A DNA stretch of 64,000 nt from Flavihumibacter rivuli (GTDB lineage: Bacteria; Bacteroidota; Bacteroidia; Chitinophagales; Chitinophagaceae): assembly GCF_018595685.2 (NCBI RefSeq), contig NZ_CP092334.1, positions 2,198,001 through 2,262,000 on the forward strand, given 5' to 3'. Positions 42,890 to 52,815 of this stretch are shown here, one piece after another (positions within the stretch are counted from its first letter, which is position 1; each line of letters opens with the position of its first letter). The position numbers were made by a program, and so were the translations under genes. Below the pieces are notes generated by a model. It ran no database searches. It was not told where the DNA came from and saw only the letters and a program-made list of their open reading frames with translations.

Positions 42890-45800
42890 TTAATGTTTTA
42901 CCAGTTTGCCCGCTTTCCATTCCTGCTTTCCATCTGGTCTCTGAAGGACTACCTGGTAAACATAGATCCCGGGACTGAGCGGGAAACCCCGGTCATTCCT
43001 TCCATCATAATCAATGAAGGAACGGTTTCCTGAGGCAATTATTGTACCATTAATGGTTTTTACTTTCTGGCCATTGATGCCATAAATATTGACCTGGACC
43101 CTTAATGGACTGCCATTCTGGTTATGGACAAACACAAAGCGGGTACCGGCATTGGTGGGATTAGGATAGTTATAGACTTTTTCTAATACAAAACCTGCCT
43201 TCTGCTCAACCCTGAAGGTAATGACCACCTCACTGCTGTTGTTGAGCACATCCCAGGCCTTTATCCTCAGGCGATGCTTCCCCTCTGGCAATTCAGGAAG
43301 GACAAACTGAACCTTTCCGGATTGGTATGTATCCGTTTCAGCTTCAAAAAACCGGTTTAGGGTGAACACCCTGCCATCTTCAAGGGTAGCGGTGATATCA
43401 TGGCCAATCCCTGTTCCCAATACATTAATGCCCGAAGTATCCGCCAGTGATAATAAGAGAATGGGCTGCTTATTGGTCAGGTCGCCATCCCTGAATTGAA
43501 GGTCATTCAACCAGGCCTTTATTTGCGGACCCTCCCGGTCGGGGGGAGGCGGCACCGAACCAGCAATGGGCAGGCCGGCAAATACACCACTGGCATCGGA
43601 AAGGCTGTCAGTGGCATAATAGCTGATCCTTGCCTCGCCGGCTTCATAGTTGATATCCTTGGGTACCACGAAGGAAAAACTGAAACGACCATTCTGGACC
43701 GTGGCCCTCCCCTTGAAAAGGATCCTGTCCTGTACCTTGAAATTTTCCTTCAAGCTGCCCGGATCATTTGCCCTGGTTTGCCGGTCATAGGGTTTGTCCA
43801 GGACCAGAGGAAACACAAAGCCATTGAAACCGGTCAGCGGATTACCAGATTTATCGGTTACCACCCCATCTACCGTCACTTTTTGCAAGGCCCTGATGGT
43901 ATCGGCACCTGAATCGATGGATCTCCCATTTATCTTAAGGGTGGCAACCCTGTGCTCGGGGAAAGAAAGGGTCAGGGCCGGATCCCCTAAAAGGGTGAAT
44001 TTCCGGTTATTGAAAAGATCGCCTGAATTCTGGTAAGTGAGGTTCTTGGCATCCCTTGTGGCTTCCCCCAGCGACCTGAACCGCCCGTCCGGCAAGGGCT
44101 GCAAGGCTGTAGCCAGGTAATTCCTGTTCATGATCCGGTTACTGAAGGCAAAAACCAATCGGGTGGTGGTCATCAAGGCAATACCACCGGCCCCTGGCTT
44201 CAATAAGAGGTATTCACCCAGGGATTCGATGGCGGGATTATCATAAGGTGCGAAATCGCAGGTAGCCGTGATGAACAAGGGAAGCTTCCCGTTCTGTTGC
44301 CAGCTGTCCACAATTTCCTTATCCAGCACCACTTCTTCTGCCAGCCGCCTGAAACCGCCATGGCCACTGTAATTCCAGATCAGCGTCCCTTCCTGCATGG
44401 TTTCACTGACCGCCTGGTTCACCGCCGGGTAACGACTGCCCGATGCATTGCTCTCCTGATCATAGGCGTCAAGATAGATCTTCTGCAAGCCAAACATCGG
44501 ATTGGCCTGATTCGCCGCCTTGCTGATCTCTTCGGCATCACGCAAATGCAGGTTCTGGTCCTCATCGTCGGCAATAAAACTCAGCTGGTTGCGCCAGCTG
44601 CCACGGTTGGAGGGTGCATAATAGGCTATCACCTTATCCACAAAAGCCCTGGCCTGTGTTTCGCTAGCAGCAGGAACCCTGCCAATGCTGATCTCCAGCA
44701 TGGGCAAATGCAAGGCATTGTTGATATCATCCTCATCATCCAGGAATCCGTAATAATCATCACTGGTATAGGTGGAAAGGGGATCAAGGGAAATGCTGCT
44801 CTGGTAAGAAGGAACCAGGTTGGTATTGCTGCTAATGCGGTTCTTGTAGTCGAATGAAGCGTCCCCGAACAATAGCAGGTAGCGGGGTTCCCTGGCCTGG
44901 CTCCCCATGGCCCGGTCGTAAAACATTTTGACCATGTCCCTGATAGCAGTAGGATCGGCAATGCCACCCGAGAATTCATTAAAGACTTGGGAAGTAGTGA
45001 CCACCAGGCTGCTGATCCCATCCCTGGACTGGTGCCAGTCGGCCAGTCGCCTCGCCTCAAGCTCCAGTTGGGGAACGGTCACGATGATCATTTCCGGTAT
45101 GGCCTCCCCATGGATGTCCTGGTTCCCTACCTTTCCCATGGGAACCGGCTGGAAATACTGGCTGGAAAAGGCTATGTATTCTCCCAGCCCACCTTCCCCG
45201 GCCTGGAAACGGTCGGCACCTGACCTGGGCAGATCAACCGGCTGCAAAGGGTCCTTCACCCCCCAAACCCTGGCCCCGTTAGGAAGGGAACCGAAAATAT
45301 AATCAATAGGACCATTCTTCCCGTAGGCCTCCCAGCTACTGAAGGGCAATTGCCCGGAAGCAGGCAAGGCAAGCCCCGACTGTGCATATATATCAAATTG
45401 GTCCAGCCATCCCAGGGCGGAACCATTGGCCGATTGGAAGCGGTATTCAAGGGAAATGGACGGCTTTGCGGGGAAGCGCACTTCCCGGTTATCTTCCCTG
45501 GCAATCAGGTCGAGGTTAGAAGAGGAAACACTGGGGATGGTATGCGCCAGGATATCCGACCCGGATTCCCGCACCAGGAAACTGCTGGTGGTACCGACCG
45601 ATCTTGCCGCAACCTTGGAGACCATTATGGCTTCTGTACCCGGACCAGGCTCAGGTATGCCCACCTGGAATATCCTGCTGGAAAGCGTGGCCATATTAAA
45701 AGGTTCACCGAGCCAGGACTTGCCACTGGATAATAGATTGACACTGTCCAGTTCATGGTGATACCGGAACTGGTAGGTATTGACAGGAGTACCCTGACTG

Positions 45801-46285
45801 GAAACCGTTCCCGCAGGCAGTATCCTTTTGCCATTACCCTGGATGGTCAGGAATACAAAAGCGGTATCCCCATAAAGGTTCTTCTCGTACCTGAATCGCC
45901 TGGAAAGGGTATCCGCCACCCATCGGTCCGCACCTTGCGCATAGAATAATATGTAGTCCTGTCCATTGATCACCCCGTCGCCGCCATCTGCCACCTCAAT
46001 GGCCATCTCTACCAGGTCATCCGTCACGGGGGCTGCACAGGGCTCCGGTAACATTCGCTCCCGGCGTCCGAATAACCTGAGCTGGGCGGAAGGGATGGTG
46101 CCGCTGATGCCCAATTGCTGGAGCAGGGGAAGGTCGAGCTTATAGATGCCTGTCCTGGTCACCCCAACCTTATACCAGTTGCCAGAGGCGAGTATGGAAT
46201 GGTCAGCATAGCTACGCTGTGCCCTTATTGGCAAAAAGGCTGTAATACATACAGATAGGGCAACCAGGTGGAATCGAAGGTTCAT
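42890..46285 (-). CDS. porU: type IX secretion system sortase PorU
   Basis: From the ATG at 46285 the protein has 1,131 residues with a signal peptide (LRFHLVALSVCITAFLPIRAQ). The gingipain-like C25 peptidase domain holds WNYSGHGGFRRL (catalytic His, about 640) and LFITATCDFAPYDNP (catalytic Cys, about 676). The C-terminus ends in a type IX-like sorting/FlgD-like domain (NYPNPTNAGTRFVF, GIYVYQVVLQR). PorU removes the C-terminal signals of exported proteins and attaches them to surface lipopolysaccharide. It is transcribed with porV and divergently from gldJ, a gene order often kept in gliding or T9SS-bearing Bacteroidota. Confidence 0.95.
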   Translation of the reverse strand: MNLRFHLVALSVCITAFLPIRAQRSYADHSILASGNWYKVGVTRTGIYKLDLPLLQQLGISGTIPSAQLRLFGRRERMLPEPCAAPVTDDLVEMAIEVADGGDGVINGQDYILFYAQGADRWVADTLSRRFRYEKNLYGDTAFVFLTIQGNGKRILPAGTVSSQGTPVNTYQFRYHHELDSVNLLSSGKSWLGEPFNMATLSSRIFQVGIPEPGPGTEAIMVSKVAARSVGTTSSFLVRESGSDILAHTIPSVSSSNLDLIAREDNREVRFPAKPSISLEYRFQSANGSALGWLDQFDIYAQSGLALPASGQLPFSSWEAYGKNGPIDYIFGSLPNGARVWGVKDPLQPVDLPRSGADRFQAGEGGLGEYIAFSSQYFQPVPMGKVGNQDIHGEAIPEMIIVTVPQLELEARRLADWHQSRDGISSLVVTTSQVFNEFSGGIADPTAIRDMVKMFYDRAMGSQAREPRYLLLFGDASFDYKNRISSNTNLVPSYQSSISLDPLSTYTSDDYYGFLDDEDDINNALHLPMLEISIGRVPAASETQARAFVDKVIAYYAPSNRGSWRNQLSFIADDEDQNLHLRDAEEISKAANQANPMFGLQKIYLDAYDQESNASGSRYPAVNQAVSETMQEGTLIWNYSGHGGFRRLAEEVVLDKEIVDSWQQNGKLPLFITATCDFAPYDNPAIESLGEYLLLKPGAGGIALMTTTRLVFAFSNRIMNRNYLATALQPLPDGRFRSLGEATRDAKNLTYQNSGDLFNNRKFTLLGDPALTLSFPEHRVATLKINGRSIDSGADTIRALQKVTVDGVVTDKSGNPLTGFNGFVFPLVLDKPYDRQTRANDPGSLKENFKVQDRILFKGRATVQNGRFSFSFVVPKDINYEAGEARISYYATDSLSDASGVFAGLPIAGSVPPPPDREGPQIKAWLNDLQFRDGDLTNKQPILLLSLADTSGINVLGTGIGHDITATLEDGRVFTLNRFFEAETDTYQSGKVQFVLPELPEGKHRLRIKAWDVLNNSSEVVITFRVEQKAGFVLEKVYNYPNPTNAGTRFVFVHNQNGSPLRVQVNIYGINGQKVKTINGTIIASGNRSFIDYDGRNDRGFPLSPGIYVYQVVLQRPDGKQEWKAGKLVKH

Positions 46286-46439
46286 AAGCTTATCCAAAAA
46301 TAGTGGAATCAGGGTGGGTTTTGAGAGTTTGGCAAACGGATTGATTAGGTAAACGTGCTATATTCGCATTTACCTTTTATTACTATCTATACAATAAACG
46401 GGAAACGCTCCCGTTATTGATGTCTAAAACCCAGCGTAA

Positions 46440-48008
46440 ATGGCTATCAATATGAACTGGAAAAACCTCGCAATCCTAGTATCCTGCGCTGCCATGGTGG
46501 CTTCCTGTAAGAACGGGAAGATGTTTGGCAAAAAGACCGAAAAATCCGACGTAACCGGTTGGAATTACAATGACAAGAACCAGGGTGGTTACCAGGTTTC
46601 CAAAGAAAAAGAACAACGCACCGGACCGGGCCTCGTGTTCGTTCAGGGTGGTACCTTTACTATGGGTGCCACTGAAGAAGACGTTATGGGCGACTGGAAC
46701 AACGCTCCCCGCCGCGTTACGGTAAACTCCTTCTATATTGACAAATCCGAGGTAGCCAACGTGCACTACCGCGAATACCTCTACTGGATCAACACCGTAT
46801 TTGACGGTGATGAGTACGAAGCCATCCGTCAGGGTGCCTTGCCTGATACGCTGGTATGGCGCAGTGAGCTGGCCTACAACGAACCAATGGTTGAATATTA
46901 CTTCCGTCACCCCTCTTATAACTATTATCCGGTTGTGGGTGTAACCTGGAAGCAGGCCAATGATTTCTGTCTGTGGCGTACCGACAGGGTGAATGAACTT
47001 GAACTGATGAAGAGGGGTTTTATCAATGACAAGTCCCTGAAGAATATCACCGGCATTGCCCAGGAAAACTTCAATACCAAATCATACCTGATGGGTGAAT
47101 ACCAGGCTACCCCTGGTAAAGCAGCCCGTTCGAAGAAGAATACGCTGAAGAACCCCAACGGTACCCCTCGTACCAATGTAACTTTCGAGGATGGTATCCT
47201 GTTGCCCGGCTATCGCCTGCCAACAGAAGCGGAGTGGGAATACGCAGCACTTGGCCTGGTTAACCAAAACCCCATGCCTTCCAAGAAAGAAGGTAAGCGT
47301 GGTGAAGAGTTGATCGCCAACAAGCAGGTTTACTCCTGGAGCCAGAACGTTAATGGCCTTCGCGACAGCCGCAGCGGTAGCTGGCAAGGCACCTTCCTCG
47401 CCAACTTCAAGCGTGGTTCTGGTGATAACATGGGTGTTGCAGGTGGTTTGAACGACCGTGCCGTATACACTGCACCTGTTCAATCTTTCTTCCCCAATGG
47501 CTTTGGCCTGTATAATATGAGTGGTAACGTGAGCGAATGGACCGCTGATGTGTATCGTCCGCTCTCACTCACAGACTTTGATGATGTTGCTCCTTACCGT
47601 GGTAACAAGTTCGAAACCGTAGATCGTTCTACCGGTAAGCCTGAAAGGGATAGCCTGGGCCGCATCAAGACCCGCCTGGTTACTGACGATGAAAGCAAGA
47701 ACCGTCGTAACTACCAGAAGGGTGATGTGATCAACTACCTGGATGGTGACTCACTGCTGCAAGGTGTAAGCTACGGTTATGGTATCACTACCCTGATCAG
47801 CGACAAGAGCCGCGTTATCAAGGGTGGTAGCTGGAACGACCGCGCTTACTGGCTGAGCCCCGGTACCCGCCGCTTCCTGGAAGAAGACCAGTCCAGCAAC
47901 ACTGTAGGTTTCCGTTGCGCTATGGACCGCCTGGGTAGCCCCGAAGGTAATGGCCGCAAGACCGGTATCAACTACAAAGCAAGAAAACAAAATAGCCGCA
48001 AACGCTAA
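46440..48008 (+). CDS. gldJ: gliding motility lipoprotein GldJ
   Basis: This 522-residue lipoprotein (lipobox MVASC, Cys23) has an FGE-sulfatase/SUMF1-like domain: FVQGGTFTMGATEEDV (about 70-85), YRLPTEAEWEYAA (about 256), NGFGLYNMSGNVSEWTADVY (about 350) and GGSWNDRAYWLSPGTRRF (about 460). GldJ is needed for T9SS stability and gliding in Flavobacterium; the FGE fold is not a catalyst here. It is divergent from porU and followed by murF, the order gldJ-murF being conserved in this phylum. A strong terminator (48027-48057) lies between gldJ and murF, so murF also needs its own promoter. Confidence 0.95.
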   Translation: MAINMNWKNLAILVSCAAMVASCKNGKMFGKKTEKSDVTGWNYNDKNQGGYQVSKEKEQRTGPGLVFVQGGTFTMGATEEDVMGDWNNAPRRVTVNSFYIDKSEVANVHYREYLYWINTVFDGDEYEAIRQGALPDTLVWRSELAYNEPMVEYYFRHPSYNYYPVVGVTWKQANDFCLWRTDRVNELELMKRGFINDKSLKNITGIAQENFNTKSYLMGEYQATPGKAARSKKNTLKNPNGTPRTNVTFEDGILLPGYRLPTEAEWEYAALGLVNQNPMPSKKEGKRGEELIANKQVYSWSQNVNGLRDSRSGSWQGTFLANFKRGSGDNMGVAGGLNDRAVYTAPVQSFFPNGFGLYNMSGNVSEWTADVYRPLSLTDFDDVAPYRGNKFETVDRSTGKPERDSLGRIKTRLVTDDESKNRRNYQKGDVINYLDGDSLLQGVSYGYGITTLISDKSRVIKGGSWNDRAYWLSPGTRRFLEEDQSSNTVGFRCAMDRLGSPEGNGRKTGINYKARKQNSRKR

Positions 48009-48026
48009 TCATATTGCATAGCCAAC

Positions 48027-48057
48027 AATAAAGCCATCCCAAAAGGATGGCTTTATT
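48027..48057 (+). terminator. rho-independent terminator of gldJ
   Basis: AATAAAGCCATCC pairs with GGATGGCTTTATT, loop of about five bases, followed by GTTTT. Confidence 0.9.
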
Positions 48058-48115
48058 GTTTTCATCCATTAAATGGTATGGGCCATGAAACGATAATCCT
48101 CCTTAATTTGCGCTA

Positions 48116-49393
48116 ATGAATATCGAAACGCTCTACCAGATCTACCTGGAACATCCTTCCGTTCAGACTGACACCCGGCAGTTGAAGCAGGGAGATATCT
48201 TCTTCGCACTTAAGGGAGCCAATTTCAATGGCAACGCCTTTGCCGCACAGGCACTGGCTAACGGTGCCGCCTATGCGGTGATCGATGAGGAAGCATTCAA
48301 AGTGGATGACCGGACGATACTCGTTGATGATGTACTGACCTGTCTCCAGGACCTTGCCCGCTATCACCGGCAGCAACTCCATATTCCCTTTATTGCTATA
48401 ACAGGCAGTAACGGCAAGACCACCACCAAGGAGCTTGTCCATGCCGTATTAGCCACCAGTTTCAAGACCTATACCACACAGGGTAACCTGAACAACCATA
48501 TCGGTATTCCGCTCACCATCCTTAGGGTAAAAAAGGATGCTGAAATAGCCGTCATTGAGATGGGCGCGAACCACCAGAAAGAAATTGAAGGGTATTGTAC
48601 CTATACACTTCCCACCCATGGCATCATTACCAATTGCGGTAAAGCCCACCTCGAAGGATTCGGGGGCGTGGAAGGTGTTCGAAAAGGAAAGGGAGAACTA
48701 TATGATTACCTGAGGGCTAATGATGGCACTGCATTCGTGATGTGGGATTATGATTACCTCCACAGCATGAGTAATCATATCCCCCATCTGGTTAAATATG
48801 GCACCCATGATGCAGATATTGAAGGAAAAGTAATAGCAAGCGAACCCTTCCTGCAGGTGCAAATCAGCAAGGGAGTTAGCCCGATGGAGGTCAACACCCA
48901 ACTCGTAGGCGATTATAACCTGCCCAATGTATTGGTGGCCGTTACCATTGGCAAGCATTTCGGTGTAAAGAATGCATTGATCAAACAGGCCATCGAAGCC
49001 TATACACCATCCAACAGCAGGTCCCAGATGATCAACAAGGACAGCAACCACATCATCCTTGATGCCTATAATGCCAATCCCAGCAGTATGAAACTGGCCA
49101 TCGAGAACTTTGCCCGTCTCCATGCCAGTAAAAAAGTACTGATGCTGGGAGCTATGGCAGAACTGGGGGAAGAAAGCCTGCAGGAGCACCAGTCCATTGT
49201 TGACCTGATCGCTTCCAACAAATGGGATAAAGTGGTGCTGGTAGGCGGGGATTTCGCCAAACTCCAACACCCCTTCATTCAATTACCTGACTCGGTGACC
49301 GCAAGGGAATGGTTCAAGGAACAGGGTTTCCAGGACACCCATATCCTCATCAAGGGCTCAAGGAGCATGCAGATGGAGAAGGTCCTGCAATGA
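48116..49393 (+). CDS. murF: UDP-N-acetylmuramoyl-tripeptide--D-alanyl-D-alanine ligase
   Basis: This 425-residue cytoplasmic Mur ligase adds D-Ala-D-Ala to UDP-MurNAc-tripeptide, the last soluble step of peptidoglycan precursor synthesis. The N-terminal domain has VQTDTRQLKQGDIFFALKG, the ATP loop is AITGSNGKTTTKE (about 94-106), and VIEMGANHQKEIEGY and LDAYNANPSSMKLAI are MurF-specific blocks. Length is slightly short but complete. A terminator follows (49415-49442). Confidence 0.96.
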   Translation: MNIETLYQIYLEHPSVQTDTRQLKQGDIFFALKGANFNGNAFAAQALANGAAYAVIDEEAFKVDDRTILVDDVLTCLQDLARYHRQQLHIPFIAITGSNGKTTTKELVHAVLATSFKTYTTQGNLNNHIGIPLTILRVKKDAEIAVIEMGANHQKEIEGYCTYTLPTHGIITNCGKAHLEGFGGVEGVRKGKGELYDYLRANDGTAFVMWDYDYLHSMSNHIPHLVKYGTHDADIEGKVIASEPFLQVQISKGVSPMEVNTQLVGDYNLPNVLVAVTIGKHFGVKNALIKQAIEAYTPSNSRSQMINKDSNHIILDAYNANPSSMKLAIENFARLHASKKVLMLGAMAELGEESLQEHQSIVDLIASNKWDKVVLVGGDFAKLQHPFIQLPDSVTAREWFKEQGFQDTHILIKGSRSMQMEKVLQ

Positions 49394-49414
49394 TCAACAA
49401 AAGAATTTGATGAG

Positions 49415-49442
49415 AATGCATCCAACTGTGGATGTATTTTTT
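49415..49442 (+). terminator. rho-independent terminator of murF
   Basis: AATGCATCCA pairs with TGGATGTATT (loop ACTG, one G-T pair), followed by a T-run that overlaps the stop codon of the convergent CHAD gene. Confidence 0.85.
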
Positions 49443-50265
49443 ATGAATGGTGGGCAGGTTGGATATCCGCTATCATCTGTTCAAAACAGGCGGCAACTGC
49501 TTCAAGCCTTGGGAATAATTGCTGCTCCATGACAGCCTTGCCGCCCATTAATTCACCAGCCAGCTGGTCCAATAGCCCTGATGCTGCAGCAGGTTCAGGT
49601 AAGATGGCCAATTGCTTAAACTGCCGGATCCTGACCACCATATCCTGCAGGTCACCCAGTGAATCAGTGACAGCCTTCAGTTCAAAAGCTACCAGGGGAA
49701 GCAACCAAGGTGATGGTTGTACTTTCGCTTTATCCAACCATTGCAGGTTATAAAAGATATCCTTCAGGATCTTTCGCAACTGGTGCAGGATATCATCGTA
49801 ATGCGGCTGCCTGTAGTATGCCAACCAGGTCCTTATGACCGTTTCAAAATAATGATCCCATACAGGCTCCTCCTTCCCGGGATCCCATTGCTGGACTGCC
49901 ATCACAGGAAGGTCCCTGGTCATTATTTCTTGTCTAAGCAGCCTTTCCTGCCAGGAAAGTTGATCCTCCAGCATACTTTGAATCACTGCCATGGCGGGCT
50001 GCTCGCGAATGAAATGTTGCAACAACTGCAGGTCCCTTAACTCCCCTGCCCTCCGGTATATTTTTTTCCAGGGGGCTGAAAGATTGGGCGGTATGGATGG
50101 ATCAATAGCAGCCAGCATCCGGTGCAATGCCCGCAAACGTTTCATCCCTACCCTGTAATCATGCACCAGGCTGGTTTCAGGACTTTGAAGGATGACGTTC
50201 AACAGAGCGTGCATCTCCCCAACAAACCTCGCAGCTTGTTTTATTATGGAGGCAGAACTTCCCAT
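49441..50265 (-). CDS. CHAD domain-containing protein
   Basis: This 274-residue mostly helical protein has HDYRVGMKRLRALHRML (about 35-51) and GELRDLQLLQHF (about 73-84), the conserved His, Arg and Lys positions of CHAD domains, which bind polyphosphate. A second repeat lies at about 180-260 (LGDLQDMVVRIRQFKQL). No CYTH domain is fused. The partner or target is not shown by the neighbours. It is divergent from the DUF983 gene and converges on murF. Confidence 0.86.
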   Translation of the reverse strand: MGSSASIIKQAARFVGEMHALLNVILQSPETSLVHDYRVGMKRLRALHRMLAAIDPSIPPNLSAPWKKIYRRAGELRDLQLLQHFIREQPAMAVIQSMLEDQLSWQERLLRQEIMTRDLPVMAVQQWDPGKEEPVWDHYFETVIRTWLAYYRQPHYDDILHQLRKILKDIFYNLQWLDKAKVQPSPWLLPLVAFELKAVTDSLGDLQDMVVRIRQFKQLAILPEPAAASGLLDQLAGELMGGKAVMEQQLFPRLEAVAACFEQMIADIQPAHHS

Positions 50266-50389
50266 TGGAAGGGATTGGCCGTTGAATCTACCTAAATTTT
50301 TCCAGAAGAAAAACAGCGGAAGGGGTGATAAAAATCACCTTTCATTAAGAAATCAAAATGGACATTTGCAACTGAATAAATCTCAATTC

Positions 50390-50914
50390 ATGGCATCAAC
50401 AACACAATCCCAGCCTATTAAAATACCTTTGCAAAAACAGCAGGAAATGTCGGATAAAGGCAAGCAGCCAAGTTATCTTGGATCAGTATTGGGCAACAGG
50501 TGTCCCAGGTGCAGGGAAGGAAAGATCTTTGTATCCAGTAACCCTTACGCTTTTGGAAAGATCATGAAGATGAATGAGAGTTGTCCGGTTTGCGGGCAGC
50601 CAACCGAAATTGAACCGGGTTTTTATTACGGGACCGCCTATGTAAGTTACGCACTGACTGTTGCCTTTACCGTGGCAACCTTCATCGCCTGGTGGGTTCT
50701 GATCGGCTTCTCCCTGAAGGATGGGGACTACAGGCTGCTGTATTGGGGTATAACCAATGCTATTTTGATGGTGGTACTTCAGCCAGTCTTTATGAGGTTA
50801 TCCCGCTCCATCTGGTTATCCTGGTTCGTGAAGTATGACAAGGACTGGAAGCAAAAAGAGATCGACAGGTCTACACTGGAAAGGATCATCCCGGAACAAA
50901 TGAACAACTGGTAA
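50390..50914 (+). CDS. DUF983 family membrane protein with zinc ribbon
   Basis: From the ATG at 50390 (or 50447) the product has about 174 residues. A zinc ribbon with CPRCREGKIF and CPVCGQP (about 40-80) is followed by two to three membrane helices (YALTVAFTVATFIAWWVLIGF, YWGITNAILMVVLQPVFM). This is the DUF983 pattern; the function is unknown. A longer frame from 50192 overlaps the divergent CHAD gene and is rejected. A bidirectional terminator follows at 50940-50969. Confidence 0.84.
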   Translation: MASTTQSQPIKIPLQKQQEMSDKGKQPSYLGSVLGNRCPRCREGKIFVSSNPYAFGKIMKMNESCPVCGQPTEIEPGFYYGTAYVSYALTVAFTVATFIAWWVLIGFSLKDGDYRLLYWGITNAILMVVLQPVFMRLSRSIWLSWFVKYDKDWKQKEIDRSTLERIIPEQMNNW

Positions 50915-50939
50915 AGGAAAAATTGGTCGAAATAAAAAA

Positions 50940-50969
50940 GAAGGCACTCAGGTTAAACGGAGTGCCTTC
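50940..50969 (+). terminator. bidirectional terminator
   Basis: GAAGGCACTC (50940-50949) pairs with GAGTGCCTTC (50960-50969). A-rich and T-rich flanks on both sides fit the two convergent genes. Confidence 0.85.
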
Positions 50970-50989
50970 TTCATTTATAATACCAGCCC

Positions 50990-52660
50990 TTACCAATAGA
51001 TCGCATACAGCGAAGCGATCACGCCGGCAACGATCAAGGCGCCGACAAGGAAGGCAGGATGCAGCCTGAACATTTTGGCATCCACTTCCAATCCATTAGG
51101 CTTGACACCCCTTTTATTATCATACAGGCTGATCAAAACCATTCCCAACACACAGAAAAGGAAAACAAATCCCATCCTGTCGATGAAAGGGATCTCATAC
51201 ACATCTACATCATTGGCCTTGGCGAATCCTGATGGGGCAAGGAAAGAAAGGTCAGCCCAGGCGGGCAGGAACTTGAGGATGAGGGACAATACAAAACCGC
51301 CAATGGTAGCAAACAAGGCAGCATTGCTGGTCGTCTTTTTCCAGAAGAAGCCCAGGATGAACATGGCGAAAATGCCGGGTGATACAAACCCTGTGTATTC
51401 CTGGATATACTGGAACCCTCCCTTTTTATCAATACCCATCAATGGGGCAATCAATACCGCCAATAACATGGAGATGATAACGGTCCAACGGCCGATCTTC
51501 ACCTGCGTTTGTTCATCGGCGTTAGCATTGATCTTCTTCTTATAGATATCAAGGGTAAAGATGGTGGCAATGCTGTTGGCCTTTCCGGCAAGGGAAGCTA
51601 CTACTGCAGCCGTCAAGGCTGCGAAGGCAAGGCCTTTCAATCCGGCAGGGAGCAGGTTGAGCAATACCGGGTAAGCCTTATCAGGATTGAGCTCACCGGC
51701 CTGCAGCATCTCGGTCTGGAAATTACCTTCCTGGTACAATACATAGGCAGCGATCCCAGGCAATACCACGATCACGGGCATCAGCAATTTCAGGAAAGCT
51801 GCGAAGAGAATACCATTCCTTGCAGTTGGAAGATCGGCACCCAAGGCGCGCTGCGTGATGTACTGGTTACAACCCCAGTAATTCAGGTTAACGATCCACA
51901 TCCCCCCAATCAACACAGATAATCCCGGCAGGTCCATATAATTGGGATTGTCCTTTTTGAAGATCATATGGAAATGGTCATCCGCCTTTTCTGTCAGGAT
52001 ATTAAATCCGTGTACCAGTCCTGATCCGCCAAAATGCTCAGATACCAGGTGAAGGGCCAGGTAGGTGGTGGCCAGTCCGCCTACGATCAGGAAGAAGACC
52101 TGGATCACATCCGTATAACCGATCACCTTCATGCCACCCAGGGTAATGATGATGGCAAAAAGGGCCAGGAACATCATACATAAAGTCAGGCTGAAGCCTG
52201 AGATACTACTGATGGCCAGTGCCCCCAGGTAGAGAATTGAAGTGAGGTTTACCAACACATAGAGCAGGAGCCAGAAAACGGCCATGATCATGCTCACGGT
52301 GCCATTATACCGCTGGTTCAGGAACTGCGGCATGGTGTAGATCTTGTTCCTGAGGTAAACCGGGATGAAAAAGATGGCAACGATCAAAAGGGTTCCTGCA
52401 GCCATCCATTCATAGGTAGCGATGGCCAATCCCATCTTGAAACCCGATCCGCTCATGCCAATGAACTGCTCCGCGGAAATATTGGAAGCGATCAGCGATG
52501 CACCAATTGCCCACCAGGTCAGGGATCCTTCGGCAAGGAAATAATCCTTGGTATTGGTAGTGGCGGCTTTCTTCTTCTGGTAAACCCACCAGCCATAGGC
52601 TGCTACAATAATGAAGTAAAAGAGGAAAACGAAATAATCGAGCTGTTGCAGGGTTTTCAT
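50990..52660 (-). CDS. sodium/sugar cotransporter (SSS family)
   Basis: From the ATG at 52660 the protein has 556 residues and about 13-14 membrane helices. It begins LDYFVFLFYFIIVAAYGWWVY and includes FFLAEGSLTWW-like text (DYFLAEGSLTWWAIGASLIASNIS), GCNQYITQRALGA and AGKANSIATIFTLDIYKK, all typical of SGLT-like symporters. Next to xylA and xylB it is most likely a xylose (or pentose) symporter. The gene is third in the minus-strand xylose unit, 155 bp after xylA, so a separate promoter is possible. Confidence 0.92.
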   Translation of the reverse strand: MKTLQQLDYFVFLFYFIIVAAYGWWVYQKKKAATTNTKDYFLAEGSLTWWAIGASLIASNISAEQFIGMSGSGFKMGLAIATYEWMAAGTLLIVAIFFIPVYLRNKIYTMPQFLNQRYNGTVSMIMAVFWLLLYVLVNLTSILYLGALAISSISGFSLTLCMMFLALFAIIITLGGMKVIGYTDVIQVFFLIVGGLATTYLALHLVSEHFGGSGLVHGFNILTEKADDHFHMIFKKDNPNYMDLPGLSVLIGGMWIVNLNYWGCNQYITQRALGADLPTARNGILFAAFLKLLMPVIVVLPGIAAYVLYQEGNFQTEMLQAGELNPDKAYPVLLNLLPAGLKGLAFAALTAAVVASLAGKANSIATIFTLDIYKKKINANADEQTQVKIGRWTVIISMLLAVLIAPLMGIDKKGGFQYIQEYTGFVSPGIFAMFILGFFWKKTTSNAALFATIGGFVLSLILKFLPAWADLSFLAPSGFAKANDVDVYEIPFIDRMGFVFLFCVLGMVLISLYDNKRGVKPNGLEVDAKMFRLHPAFLVGALIVAGVIASLYAIYW

Positions 52661-52815
52661 TTGCAGGCAATCATTTATGATGTTGGTTGATGATGTCAAG
52701 GCAAAGTGCCGGATACTGGTCTTCCGCTCTTTGTTCATGAACCATTTACGGAAGATAAGCAATCAGGCACTTTGCTCCATCATCACCCGGATGAACTAAA
52801 AAACTTTCTGTTGGC

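Noticed and set aside
46440-48008. GldJ region as a sulfatase-modifying enzyme
   Set aside because: The FGE-like fold is present, but the lipobox, the porU and murF neighbours and the length fit GldJ.
50192-50389. Extra 66 N-terminal residues of the DUF983 protein
   Set aside because: That stretch overlaps the divergent CHAD gene and does not look like DUF983; the start at 50390 is better.
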